A stretch of DNA of 64,000 nucleotides from Haladaptatus halobius (GTDB lineage Archaea > Halobacteriota > Halobacteria > Halobacteriales > Haladaptataceae), in the NCBI RefSeq assembly GCF_020618475.1, contig NZ_CP085336.1, positions 186,001-250,000 on the forward strand, read 5' to 3'. The first letter of the stretch is position 1. The number at the start of each line of letters is the position of its first letter. The notes beneath the pieces were generated by a model. The model saw nothing but the letters and a program-made list of their open reading frames with translations. It made no database searches and was not told the DNA's origin. Shown one piece after another: positions 26,427 to 34,991 of the stretch. Both the position numbers and the translations under genes were made by a program.

Positions 26427-27596
26427 GTGGCAATGCCAGGATCGTCAGCAGAAGCGTCATGGATATTTCGCTACAGCCCTCATATTGCGGTTTTCAGCGT
26501 GGGGTACGTGCTGTTCGTGTACGCAGCCGTCCCGAATATCTTTATGACCCGCTTTGCCATGGGGTTCACCGCCCTCGGGCTGTTAATGAGTGCTGCACTG
26601 TTCTCTGTGGTGCTCGCACAGCCCCTCTGTAGCCGCCTTACGACACGTATTTCGACCACGAACATACTTCTCGCAGCGACGGTGATGCATGTCTTGTTGG
26701 CTATTGCACTTGATTTTGCCCAGACCTTTTGGACTCTTCTCGCGCTCAGAGCTGTTTGGGGACTGGCCGCAGGCATCATTCTAACGAGTGGTGGAACACA
26801 TATCGCACGCCTATACTCAGGGTCAGCTGCCACACGCCAGCAAGGAATTTACGGTGGAATGTTGACTTTCGGCGGTGCACTCAGTTTTCTCCTCGCACCG
26901 CATCTCCGGCTCCCATTCGCCCCGTTCGACTTGTTCATTCCTGGCGCTCTCCTTGGTATTCCTACAATCGGCATACTATGGTGGTATCGTCGTGACCGAA
27001 CGACTGCCCCGCAACGTCCTCATTCACTATCGGATTCAGATGCCAATCTATCGGCACAATACATCCTCACTCATCCAGCTATCATCGTTGCCTCGCTCTG
27101 CTATATTGCATCGCTCGGATCGTATGTGACGCTCTCGACGTTTATTACTGCATATTTTGACGATCTGGGGGTAATTGGACCATTAAATGTCTTTGTACTA
27201 CTTGTCGCTTCCGTCGCTCGGGCATTAGGGGGAGCGATCGTCCAGTGGTGGTCAATTGGAGACCGTCGAATCGTTCGTTTTGCCACCGTCTCGGCAACTC
27301 TTGGATTTATGCTGTTAGCCATCGTTCAATCGCCTCCGTATATCATCATCCTCCCGTTTGTGGTGATGCTCGCAGTATCCTTTCCTTTTGGCGTGATCTA
27401 TCACATCGCCACGGAGACAATCACAGAGGAAGGTACTGCACTCGCGATAGTAATTGCTGCCGGCAATATCGCTGCACTCATCTTACCAACATTTACCGGG
27501 ATACTTCGAGCCACGTCAGGCGGATACAGTAGTGGATTCCTGTTGTTAGGGGCGATTAATGCTGTCGCAGTCGGTAGCATTGTGTGGCTTCGGTGA
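26427..27596 (+). CDS. Major facilitator superfamily transporter
   Basis: A 389-residue transporter with twelve predicted hydrophobic helices, in two blocks of six. The helix 2-3 region LGLLMSAALFSVVLAQPLCSRLTTR has the MFS A-type motif in weak form. A GTG at the first base after the hyuB stop, or an ATG six bases later, could start it; either implies translational coupling to hyuB. Within the operon a symporter already provides uptake, so this MFS protein may export a product or a related cyclic compound, or import a second substrate. The gene ends before an 800-base gene-free region, so it closes the operon. Confidence 0.82.
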   Translation: MAMPGSSAEASWIFRYSPHIAVFSVGYVLFVYAAVPNIFMTRFAMGFTALGLLMSAALFSVVLAQPLCSRLTTRISTTNILLAATVMHVLLAIALDFAQTFWTLLALRAVWGLAAGIILTSGGTHIARLYSGSAATRQQGIYGGMLTFGGALSFLLAPHLRLPFAPFDLFIPGALLGIPTIGILWWYRRDRTTAPQRPHSLSDSDANLSAQYILTHPAIIVASLCYIASLGSYVTLSTFITAYFDDLGVIGPLNVFVLLVASVARALGGAIVQWWSIGDRRIVRFATVSATLGFMLLAIVQSPPYIIILPFVVMLAVSFPFGVIYHIATETITEEGTALAIVIAAGNIAALILPTFTGILRATSGGYSSGFLLLGAINAVAVGSIVWLR

Positions 27597-28397
27597 ACTA
27601 ACCCACGTTACTCGCTCACCGTTCGGCTCGCTCTATGAGGGTGGGATTTTCTATTTTGATGACGCGTATTGTAGGAATTGACTCGATTCTAGGAGAGGGT
27701 GGCGAGTTCATCTAGGAACGCAAGCGGTGTCGTGATTCGACGACCGAATCGACGGGAATGTCTACGAGGGATCAAGTATATTTGGATATATTTGTAGAAT
27801 TGTAATAGTTCAGGTCTAAGGCTGGATAGAGGCGTTCTCTTCCGCGATAATACCTGTGTGAGCCAATATCGATCCGTGATCCTAAAGTTGGAATAGTAAC
27901 ATGAATAAGAGAGCCTAAGGTTGGATGTGTAACAGAAAAAGAGATGACACGGGAAAGTCCAGTTTTCAGTCGTGTGAAGCCGTGGAAGGCTGTATTTATG
28001 ATTTCGTTCCAGCCTTAGGATTCTAAGGCTGGATCTTACGGGTGGAAACCAGCCTTAAGCAATTCTATGCAATTTTAAAGCCGTCAAATGCCGATCTGCA
28101 CCTCCAAATTCTTCCAAAGTAATAGGGGGGGTACAAACAAATGGAACGAGGATCGACAGTGACGGGAATGCTATGAGAGCAAAACGTTACTGAAGATCTG
28201 TATTTTCACTATTTGAGGAAAACGGCTGGACAGTAAACCATTGAGGACTATCACTAGTCGATGTATCTGTATCTTCCCCCAGCCTAGCCGACAAACGGGG
28301 ATGGGGTGAGCCACACCGTATTATCGGAACTCATTGATATACCCCCTGTTCCAACAGCCCAAAATATTTTATCGCTAGTATATCAACCCGAGTCTGG
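27597..28397. other. 800-base gene-free region with a repeat cluster
   Basis: No coding sequence is convincing on either strand. The stretch is A/T-rich and includes at least six direct and inverted copies of a 10-12 base motif (listed separately) and the promoter region of the small acidic ORF to the right. Confidence 0.5.
27816..28059. repeat. Cluster of direct and inverted CTAAGGCTGGAT motifs
   Basis: Copies read CTAAGGCTGGAT (27,816), CTAAAGTTGGAA (27,882), CTAAGGTTGGAT (27,915) and CTAAGGCTGGAT (28,023) on the plus strand, and the reverse complement CCAGCCTTAG (28,009) and CCAGCCTTAAG (28,049). The pair at 28,009-28,032 is a perfect 10-bp hairpin with a 4-base loop, extended to 11 bp by a T-A pair. 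The first three copies are spaced 66 and 33 bases apart. Function is unknown. Confidence 0.6.
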
Positions 28398-28631
28398 ATG
28401 AAGGTCTCAATTGAGTTGCAAGACGGTCACGAGTTGGAACTAACAGATGTAGGAATTGAAACACACGACGAATCCAATACAATAGCGCTGAGCGTTGATG
28501 CTCTCATTAAAGGACTTGACGATGAGACATTTGTTTCCTTCGAAGACCGCAAACTCCATCCACTTTCCCTGATCTTCGTAAGCGAGGACGAACTCCCAAT
28601 TGATGACGATGATCGCTCCAGTGGAAAATAA
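28398..28631 (+). CDS. Small acidic protein of unknown function
   Basis: A 77-residue protein, very acidic overall, starting MKVSIELQDGHELELTDVGI and ending with a D-D-D-D-rich tail. The beginning looks like a beta-hairpin (SIELQDGHELELTDVG) and the middle like an alpha helix (IALSVDALIKGLDDETF). I do not recognise a family. Codon choice and composition are normal for a haloarchaeal cytosolic protein, so I take it as real. It is the first gene after the repeat-bearing gene desert, and its stop is near an oppositely oriented remnant. Confidence 0.5.
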   Translation: MKVSIELQDGHELELTDVGIETHDESNTIALSVDALIKGLDDETFVSFEDRKLHPLSLIFVSEDELPIDDDDRSSGK

Positions 28632-28784
28632 AGCACATTCGTATTCCTCGTTGGAACGCGCATAGAGCAATTCGCTCTCACCATCATCGTACTCACTCAC
28701 AGGCCCACCGATGATGAGATCTAACTCTCGGGTGATACCACCGATCTCCATCGTCTCCGGAGAGCGTCCGTCATAGTCGAATTC
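28632..28784 (-). pseudogene. Unidentified coding remnant cut by an IS5-type end
   Basis: Minus-strand frame EFDYDGRSPETMEIGG, then ITRELDLIIGGPVSEYDDGE, reads like protein. It begins exactly where the IS5-type end starts (28,786) and has no start codon. It continues antisense through the 77-codon gene, so its true end is unclear. The family is unknown. Confidence 0.35.
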
Positions 28785-28785
28785 A

Positions 28786-28860
28786 TGGCTCTGTTGAAAC
28801 CCTCAACAGATGATACGAATCGCGTGTTGAATACAGAGGGCGTATCCATCATTCGTCCGT
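28786..28860 (+). mobile_element. Terminal remnant of an IS5-type insertion sequence
   Basis: GGCTCTGTTGAAACCCTCAA, then GTGTTGAATACAGAGGGCG, is the clearest haloarchaeal IS5-type end in the window and aligns with the degenerate copy at 1,357. No transposase follows. The sequence downstream is unrelated debris. Confidence 0.55.
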
Positions 28861-29178
28861 TCCCCATATGACTCGATTACCTCCCGCGCCCACAACAGAA
28901 TTGTCTCACCATCGGTTTCGATGACCCCACACGGCGGTCAGAAGTGATTGGGCTCGATGAGCACGGTCTCATCGATACGAACCGCCTTCACCTCGACGAC
29001 GAGTATCCTGTCGGGACGCGCTTCCAGCGCCGAGCCGTCCATTGGAGCCTTCCTCGGAAGGCTTGTCAGCGCTGCTTTAGTGGCTGGCAAGGTCGTGGAT
29101 GTGGTCGCGCATCGAGCGCTCGCCCATCGTGATCTGGCCAGTGTTGTGACCACCGATCCCACACCGAATGGTGGCTGA
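28861..29178 (-). pseudogene. Degraded gene remnant in multiple frames
   Basis: Protein-like minus-strand segments lie in different frames: IETDGETILLWAREVIESYG near 28,870-28,930, and CGIGGHNTGQITMGERSMRD, then HIHDLASH-stop, near 29,080-29,170. The first looks like the end of a sensor or regulator domain (a V-I-E-T-D-x(3)-V/L-x2-W-A pattern). Several frameshifts and stops lie between them. GC content is higher than to the left. I cannot name the family. Confidence 0.3.
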
Positions 29179-29910
29179 TCAGACTACGGGTCCGGCACCG
29201 AGTCGCTCTGCGAGGTCCACGAAATCCTCGGCCACGATATCGTATGTCGACTCGTCAGGCCTCTCAACAACCTCGGCCTGCTCAGGACCCCACTCTAGAG
29301 GTCGGTGGACGTATGCGGTCCGAAGCCCCGACTCACGGCTCGCGTCGAGATCTGTTTCGTGAGCCGCGACCATCATTACCCCCTCTGGATGGAGGTCCAA
29401 GAGGTCGACCGCGGTCAGATAGACCTCCTCGTCCGGCTTGTAGTGCCCCGAGAGTTCGGCCGAGAGGATTAGATCCCACGGGATGCCAGCCCGCTTGGCC
29501 ATGTTCGTGAGGAGCCGAACATGACCGTTCGAGAGTGGAGCGATAAGGTAGTCCGAACGGAGCCGGTTGAGGCCGGGGATGACGTCCGGCCAGGGATCGA
29601 GACGATGCCAAACGCTGTTGAGATGCTCGATCTCCTCGTCGGTCAACGCTTCCACGCCGAAGCGGTCGAGGAGGTGTTCAAGCGATTGGCGATGGAGGGA
29701 ATCAAGGTTCTGCCAGGGTATCTCTCCCTGTCGGACACGGGTCAGTGAAGGCTGGTACTCCTCGCGCCAAGCATCGGCGAACGCTGCCCAGTCGACATCC
29801 AGCCCCTTGGACTTGCCAAGGCTCTCACCATCGCGGACGACCCCACTATGCCAGTCCACGACCGTGCCGAAAACGTCGAACACGAGCGCGTCCACGTCCG
29901 AGAGCGTCAT
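29179..29910 (-). CDS. HAD-family hydrolase, haloacid-dehalogenase type II
   Basis: A 243-residue cytosolic HAD enzyme. Motif I is VDALVFDVFGTVVDWHSG, where the first Asp is the nucleophile and F-x-T-V/L-x-D/W follows. Motif II includes APLSNGHVRLLT (Ser/Asn), motif III is the Lys in ELSGHYKPDEEVY, and motif IV is VMMVAAHETDLDASRESGLR (Asp). This pattern, together with the D-V-F-G-T-V-V-D-W start and the A-H-x-x-D-L-x-A segment, is that of L-2-haloacid dehalogenases and related (S)-2-haloacid or phosphonate enzymes. The exact substrate is unclear. Higher GC and G/C third positions set it apart from its neighbours, suggesting a later arrival. It stands alone. Confidence 0.88.
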   Translation of the reverse strand: MTLSDVDALVFDVFGTVVDWHSGVVRDGESLGKSKGLDVDWAAFADAWREEYQPSLTRVRQGEIPWQNLDSLHRQSLEHLLDRFGVEALTDEEIEHLNSVWHRLDPWPDVIPGLNRLRSDYLIAPLSNGHVRLLTNMAKRAGIPWDLILSAELSGHYKPDEEVYLTAVDLLDLHPEGVMMVAAHETDLDASRESGLRTAYVHRPLEWGPEQAEVVERPDESTYDIVAEDFVDLAERLGAGPVV

Positions 29911-30304
29911 CGGAACTCACTCCGCATTGGGTCGATCCGCTTGGTGCCACCGTTCCTCGAATCGTTCGCTGGTGCCGGGTTACAGATCCGAAGCATACCG
30001 AACTGTGACTGCGAACGGTCATTACTGTTCGGTTGGACGGGAGATTCGGCAGTGGAAAGGAATACAGCGGATCCTGTTGAAAGATTTGAACTGCTGAATA
30101 CGCGCTGTGGATTCACCACCGACTGACTGAATTCCTCAATCTTCGTCACAACGACCGCGATCGACTGAGAGGATATATTCAGCACTACAGAAGCGCGTTC
30201 ACACCACCACACTGAGAATATTCCTCTTTCGTTATCCACGAAACCATCCTATTCCGTTCTGGGAGCGAGAACCAAGGTTAGTTTGATTTGGTTACTCCAG
30301 CAAT
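29911..30304. other. Gene-free stretch
   Basis: I see no convincing gene or repeat. The region lies upstream of the HAD gene on one side and the broken nuclease gene on the other. Confidence 0.35.
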
Positions 30305-30891
30305 CATGGGACGTGCCAGACAGCCTCAAGCGGCATATTGCCGAATTAAAAAATAGACTGGACCGTCTCTCTGAAGCTCAAGCACCCCCGCCAACGACGC
30401 TCCATATTCTGGGCCGGAACCAGCAAGAACGGGACTGGTAACGGCTCCTGTTTCACTTTCTGTCTCCGGAGGAATCCCACGGCTTGGATCACAAATCGCT
30501 CGGACATTTCCTTACGACACTCTCCGAACGGACCGATATGAATTTCGGCTTCTCCTATTTCGACATAGATAATATCCGGATAAAGACGGAAGTATCAACG
30601 TCCAACGGTGGCCGCGTGGACGCTGTGATGTGGGTACCCGAAACCTGGTTCATCTGCTGGGAATTAAAAGTGTACGCTTCAGAGAGTGGCGATCAGACGG
30701 TACACTACGTGGAGGCCGAGTCGTTCCCGACGATAGATGTACATCATGGAGACGCACCAATGACGAGAAACTACGTCTATCCCGGTCGCTGGTTTGATGA
30801 TTTTGGTGTCGAGATGAGCGAGACGTTCCGTGTCACTACCAACGGAGCCGAAGTACTCGCAGAGTTCCCGAGAGAGTTATTCACTGCGTGA
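30305..30891 (+). pseudogene. PD-(D/E)XK nuclease gene with in-frame stop, fused to an M24 peptidase tail
   Basis: The frame SWDVPDSLKRHIAELKNRLD, then APPPTTLHILGRNQQERDW, stop (TAA), RLLFHFLSPEESHGLDHKSL, matches a haloarchaeal PD-(D/E)XK nuclease family. The catalytic pattern is seen as VDAVMWVPETWFICWELKV (D then E-x-K). About 40 codons later the sequence changes to YPGRWFDDFGVEMSETFRVT, then TNGAEVLAEFPREL, which is the C-terminus of Xaa-Pro peptidases (M24) and not of the nuclease. So the gene is both stopped once and fused to an unrelated 3' end near 30,770. A 135-codon ORF remains from 30,484, but it is unlikely to be functional. Confidence 0.65.
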
Positions 30892-30983
30892 TAACACGGC
30901 CAATAAACGACCAGGAATAAAGCTGTGAGTTTTCGTGTAAAAGATGTAATTCAGAGAAAATGGACTGACGGCTACGATGACAG

Positions 30984-31215
30984 GTGAGAGTGCGCGATAC
31001 TAGTGGCCAATTTGCAGAGGAAACAACTGACGACGATATTCTGACGGCGATGCGCGAGTCAGAGTTTCCGGCGGTGACCGCTCGGTGGGTGGCGGATACG
31101 CTTGGGATTGAGCGGCCAATTGCTCACCGGCGGCTCGAGGAATCGCATGAGAATGGAGAGGTCGAGCGGGGGATTGAGTCTACGGGTTGCTATCTGGTGG
31201 ATTCCGGAGGAGTAA
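30984..31215 (+). pseudogene. Small winged-helix gene (family A), copy 1, frameshifted
   Basis: The frame starts VRVRDTSGQFAEETTDDDIL, then TAMRESEFPAVTARWVADTL and GIERPIAHRRLEESHENGEV-ERG. Two bases are then missing; in the restored frame the family end LSLRVAIWWIPEE-stop follows. Three other copies lie at 42.3, 49.6 and 52.8 kb. The family is a single winged-helix DNA-binding domain of about 80 residues with the core A-V-T-A-R-W-V-A-D. Confidence 0.65.
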
Positions 31216-31595
31216 CTCACTGTTTCTGACTCAAACCGCAGTTGATGCCCGAGTAATAATGCATTTTTCAGCAGTGAATTCGTCGTCTAGTTGCTCGTTT
31301 CTCGGTGACAAACACTCCAGCAGTAATCAACCCTCATTGGGTACACACGGTTGCAGGATATCTGAAAATTAATCTTGAGTCACTGCTAAAGCTTTGCTAC
31401 ATACGAAATACCATATGTATTTTAATACTTACGAGGCGTCTTCGTCGGTCTCTTGATTGTGCCCCTCGGAGTGGGATTGATGTCACTGACGTTTTCGCTA
31501 GAGCGAGTACACAGCGAGGGTGTAAAGTCTTCAGTCCGGATTTTTTAGGTATTGAATTCAGCCGAGTCGAGATTACAGGAGTGGATTTGAGTGTG
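31216..31595. other. Mostly gene-free stretch with a possible membrane-helix remnant
   Basis: Between about 31,430 and 31,552 the plus strand reads YLRGVFVGLLIVPLGVGLMS, then LTFSLERVHSEGVK, a plausible membrane segment, preceded by a stop and without a start codon. It may be a fragment. Nothing else is supported. Confidence 0.3.
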
Positions 31596-31721
31596 ATGAC
31601 AGTGTTATGGTACGATGGGGTAATTGGCCCAGTGGCTCTGCTTCTTTTTGCGATTACGTTTTGTCTGGTCGCTGCAGGCTTGTTTTTGCTTGTTAAGCCA
31701 ATGGTTCACCAGACAAAGTGA
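31596..31721 (+). CDS. Single-helix membrane micro-protein
   Basis: A 41-residue ORF, MTVLWYDGVIGPVALLLFAI, then TFCLVAAGLFLLVKPMVHQTK, with one strong membrane helix. It ends about 140 bases before the ureohydrolase start, in the same orientation. The G-L-F-L-L-V-K-P-M-V end resembles small subunits of transporters but is not diagnostic. It could be a remnant of a longer gene. Confidence 0.4.
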   Translation: MTVLWYDGVIGPVALLLFAITFCLVAAGLFLLVKPMVHQTK

Positions 31722-31858
31722 GGGTGCGATAATGGAGTTGGTTCCGGTCAAGAATTTGACCGAAATTTGTATGATAATTGGGTGGCAACACATTGCCATG
31801 CATGAGTTCGATGTTATCACTTACAAATGTAATCGTCAAAACCATCAGGTGGTCGCCA

Positions 31859-32869
31859 ATGACTGATTCCGATCCGACACCTGCTAGGGAATTCCGAACC
31901 GCTCATCCAGGTGCAGACGTAGAGATGGCATACGCAGGCAAGAACACGTTTCTTAAGGGAGAATCCCGCGACGTCGACGATCTCGATGACGTCGACGTCG
32001 GTGTTCTCGGAGTCCCGTACGACGGCGCACTCACGAATCGACCGGGGGCTCGCTATGGGCCCGAAGCGATTCGTCGGGCAAGCGCCTGGTGGGCGTACCT
32101 ATCGAATTACAAAGGGGGACTCACGAACATGAACACGGGTGCTCAGGTGGACTTTTCCGACCTCCACGTCGCCGATTGTGGCGACGCACCGGTCTTTCCG
32201 ATGGACTATGAACAGACCGCAGAGAGCATCCGATCACACGTCGCAACAGTCGCCGAACGGACGTTCCCGTTCGTGTTGGGAGGCGATCACTACTGTACGT
32301 ACCCGGCTTTCTGCGGCTTTGCCAAGGGGTCGGGTGCAGACTCCGTCGGATTAGTTCAGATCGATGCCCACACCGACACCTCCAACGAGAGCGCGACATT
32401 CGGAAAGCACTATCACGGGTCAAGTACGCGGCTCATTGCCGAGTCACAGTACAGTGATTTCGATCACATCAGCCAAATCGGTATTCGCGGCTATGAGAGT
32501 CCGAACTTTTTCGAATTCGCCGAGGAATCTGGTCTCAACCTCTATACGATGCGTGACGTTCACGACCGTGGCATTACAGATGTGGTCGTCGAGGCCGTTG
32601 AAGCTGCAGCAGCAGACACGGACGCGGTCTATGTGACATTCGATATCGATGGCGTAGATCCGGGTATTGCACCAGGAACCGGAACGCCAGAACCGGATGG
32701 GTTGAGCGCGCATCAGGCGTTGCAGGTGATGGAAATCCTAGGCACGCACGATGCGGTCGGCGCTGCTGACGTGATGGAAGTCTCGCCGAAGTACGACCCG
32801 ACAGAATCGACTCAGACGCTCGGGGCATACCTTGCCGTCACGCTCCTCGAACGGCAGTTCGCCGAATAA
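31859..32869 (+). CDS. speB: Agmatinase/arginase-family ureohydrolase
   Basis: A 336-residue Mn2+-dependent ureohydrolase. The metal ligands are clear: GGDHYCTYPA (the His of motif 1), QIDAHTDTSNES (D-A-H-T-D), and VTFDIDGVDPGIAPGTGTPE (D-x-D-x-x-D-P). These six ligands hold a binuclear Mn centre. The overall length and G-V-P-Y-D-G-A-L-T-N-R-P-G-A near the start match agmatinase-type enzymes, so hydrolysis of agmatine or another guanidino compound to urea is likely; the precise substrate is not certain. The start at MTDSDPTPA is chosen because the conserved region follows directly. Its end is four bases from the end of the convergent NrpR-like gene. Confidence 0.9.
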   Translation: MTDSDPTPAREFRTAHPGADVEMAYAGKNTFLKGESRDVDDLDDVDVGVLGVPYDGALTNRPGARYGPEAIRRASAWWAYLSNYKGGLTNMNTGAQVDFSDLHVADCGDAPVFPMDYEQTAESIRSHVATVAERTFPFVLGGDHYCTYPAFCGFAKGSGADSVGLVQIDAHTDTSNESATFGKHYHGSSTRLIAESQYSDFDHISQIGIRGYESPNFFEFAEESGLNLYTMRDVHDRGITDVVVEAVEAAAADTDAVYVTFDIDGVDPGIAPGTGTPEPDGLSAHQALQVMEILGTHDAVGAADVMEVSPKYDPTESTQTLGAYLAVTLLERQFAE

Positions 32870-32872
32870 CAC

Positions 32873-33856
32873 TTAGCATTGTTCGGAGGGAAGTGCAGTT
32901 GCGACGGATTGAAACGCCGACCGTTCTTTCAACCCGTGTAACGTTGCCCAGGACTCACCGTAGTGTTTTTCGACAAGGAGGGAGATCGCAAGTTCACCGA
33001 TCGCTCCATACGTCATGGAGGCAAAGTCCCACCCCGGTTGGCCGCACGGAAACGGACCCGTCTCTCGCGGCTTTCTAAGATTAATAACCCCGCCGAGTTG
33101 TGCTCGACTCGCGGCAGCGATGTCGAACGCCTCCTCGTATCGAACCACGGGGAATTCTCGGTTATCCACGACCAATAAGCTGGGAGCATCGCCCTCGAGA
33201 AGCGGGCTAATTGACGGTCGCCCTGCCTCGATGAGGAGATCCGCAACGTCTACGGTTGACCCTTCCCCGCTGATGGCATCGGTGTAGCGGAGAATGGCAC
33301 CGCCATGCTCACTCGAAACAGTCCCTTCGTGCGTGAATCGCCCGGGTACCGAATCCGGATCCGGATGGTACTCCACGATTCCAGCAACCTGCAATTGGGT
33401 AGAGATCCCCCGTGACAGCAAGATACCATCGATAGTGATGCTCGACGGAAAGAATAGTCGAACGAGATCGTCGTGTGTTTCGCTCGGGGCTTCCTCGACT
33501 GCGACGGTGACGGGGCCAACGGGCAGGTCGTCCAAGGCACATACCCTGTTCAAGGCCGCTTCAACTTTCGAAGCGGGAATATCGATAGCGGAGGTGACGA
33601 GTTCACCGGTGTTCTCGAACGGATTGTACGTGACTTGCCCGGTCAGCATAGCGATGTGTTCTCGAACCTGTTCAAGTCGGCCGCTGACGTGACCGAGTCG
33701 CAGTTCGGAGTGACCTTTCTCGGTCAGACCGCGGCCTCGGCCTGGTATTTTTTCGGTGAATCCGTCCGCATCCAATTCCGAGAGTAGGAGTCGGACGGTT
33801 CGTCCCTTGATGGAGTAGCCGCGTTGGTGGGTATGCGATTGTCTACGGTATTGCAA
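32873..33856 (-). pseudogene. NrpR-like (DUF128) regulator, 5' truncated
   Basis: About 315 residues of an NrpR/DUF128-type regulator. It begins inside the winged-helix domain (QRGYSIKGRTVRLLLSELDA, then EKIPGRGRGLTEKGHSEL, the RNase-R-type winged helix) and continues with two DUF128-like lobes. The first helix of the DNA-binding domain is missing. Upstream of about 33,825 the sequence belongs to a symporter on the other strand, so a recombination removed the start, and only a TTG remains in frame. NrpR proteins sense 2-oxoglutarate in methanogens; in haloarchaea the role is not established. Convergence with the ureohydrolase suggests a lost nitrogen-metabolism link. Confidence 0.7.
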
Positions 33857-34334
33857 CCGCGCTTCTTGGAATGATCGCGCTCGTTCTCCTTCCGCCGCTT
33901 TCCGATTCGGAACTTGCCTTGCCGCGACTGATACTGGAAATCGTTCCCGTCGGTTTCTCGAGGATCATCCTTGCCGGATTCGTTTCGGCGATGATGTCTA
34001 CGGCGGACTCCGCGTTGCTAGCTTCGAGTACCCTGTTCACGCGCGACGTCTACAAACGGTTTCTCAATTCCGATGCGTCGGACGAGACGTATTCGAACGT
34101 CTCTCGAATTGTCATCATCGTATTGGGTGCGGTCATGACATATTCAGCGATCGAAATCGGGAATGTCGTCCGCGCCCTCACTCTGGCGTACGATTTGCTC
34201 TCTGGTTGTATCTTCGTCCCGATCTTCGGCGCGTTCTTCTGGAAACGAGCAACGTGGCAAGGAGCGCTCACTTCGATCTGTGCAAGCGCAGTCGTGGTCG
34301 TCACGGCAATCTATGTATTCGGTTTCTCCTCGGA
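33823..34334 (+). pseudogene. Sodium:solute symporter, C-terminal fragment
   Basis: The frame GGYAIVYGIATALLGMIALV, then LEIVPVGFSRIILAGFVSAM, and MSTADSALLASSTLFTRDVY carries the SSS Na2-site signature (F-V-S-A-M-M-S-T-A-D-S). It continues through two more helices to AIYVFGFSSD, where an IS200/IS605-type sequence interrupts it. The N-terminal half is replaced by the NrpR-like gene. It belongs to a different symporter subgroup from the one at 20.9 kb. Confidence 0.75.
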
Positions 34335-34720
34335 TTTACGTAATTGCAGGCGAGAAAGCCTCGCCCTTGAGGGCGGGGATGAATCGCCGTCTTTGTTCAC
34401 TTTCACTGTACGGTACAGTCTTCGGTGCTCTCCGTGCGTTTTTCTGGGTATCCGACGCGGTACATCCGCGCCCATACCGGGACAATCGGACAAATTCGGA
34501 CTTCCCGACCGAGGCTCGAAGTACCCCTTCGGGATCGGTTGGGTACCGACGCTAAACAACCAAGTACCTCCGAATCCCGTCCCTCTTCCGGACGGGATAG
34601 GAGTAACGGCCACTTGGCATGGCCAGCACCTCGTCGGTGTGTAAACCGTAAACTCCCACCGAACCAGCGACCGACGTTGTGGGAATCCTCGCCCTTCAGG
34701 GCGGGGAGGATGTCAATGCT
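34335..34720 (+). mobile_element. IS200/IS605-type (TnpB) right-end remnant with two GC-rich hairpins
   Basis: Two similar hairpins, CCTCGCCCTTGAGGGCGGGG near 34,348 and CCTCGCCCTTCAGGGCGGGG near 34,687, bracket about 320 bases with no intact protein. The last one, preceded by ACCAGCGACCGACGTTGTGG and followed by AGGATGTCAA, resembles right ends of haloarchaeal IS1341-type elements, where the omega-RNA scaffold of TnpB is encoded. No tnpA and no recognisable tnpB catalytic sequence remain. Confidence 0.5.
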
Positions 34721-34775
34721 GCTATATATTCGTTCCGGAAATGAAGTTTTGATTAAATCGGGGTGATCTCTATCA

Positions 34776-34866
34776 TCAGAAGAGACCGTCAGCGGTAGCA
34801 ACACCGACCACACTAAAGATCGCTCCGATACAGATAGCCTTGACTGTCGTAAACAATGTTGCTCCA
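34776..34866 (-). repeat. Dispersed membrane-protein tail, copy 1
   Basis: The minus strand reads TLFTTVKAICIGAIFSVVGV, then ATADGLF-stop. The nucleotide sequence closely matches that at 47,723-47,811 (PFTTFKAICIGAIFSVVGAA, then TADSPF-stop). Both are isolated C-terminal fragments of one membrane-protein family. Confidence 0.5.
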
Positions 34867-34991
34867 AACGTATCTGGTGCTTCGAAAACAAATACTATGA
34901 CTTGCTGCAGGTGACGCTCCCTCGGCACAGGTCTTAGTTTTCAGCGTAAAGCCGTCTTATCAGCTAAGATCATTAATAGTCTTAGGCGATT

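Noticed and set aside
27816..28059. The repeats near 28 kb as a CRISPR array
   Set aside because: The repeats are too short (10-12 bases), differ among copies, alternate in orientation and are irregularly spaced; no cas genes are present.
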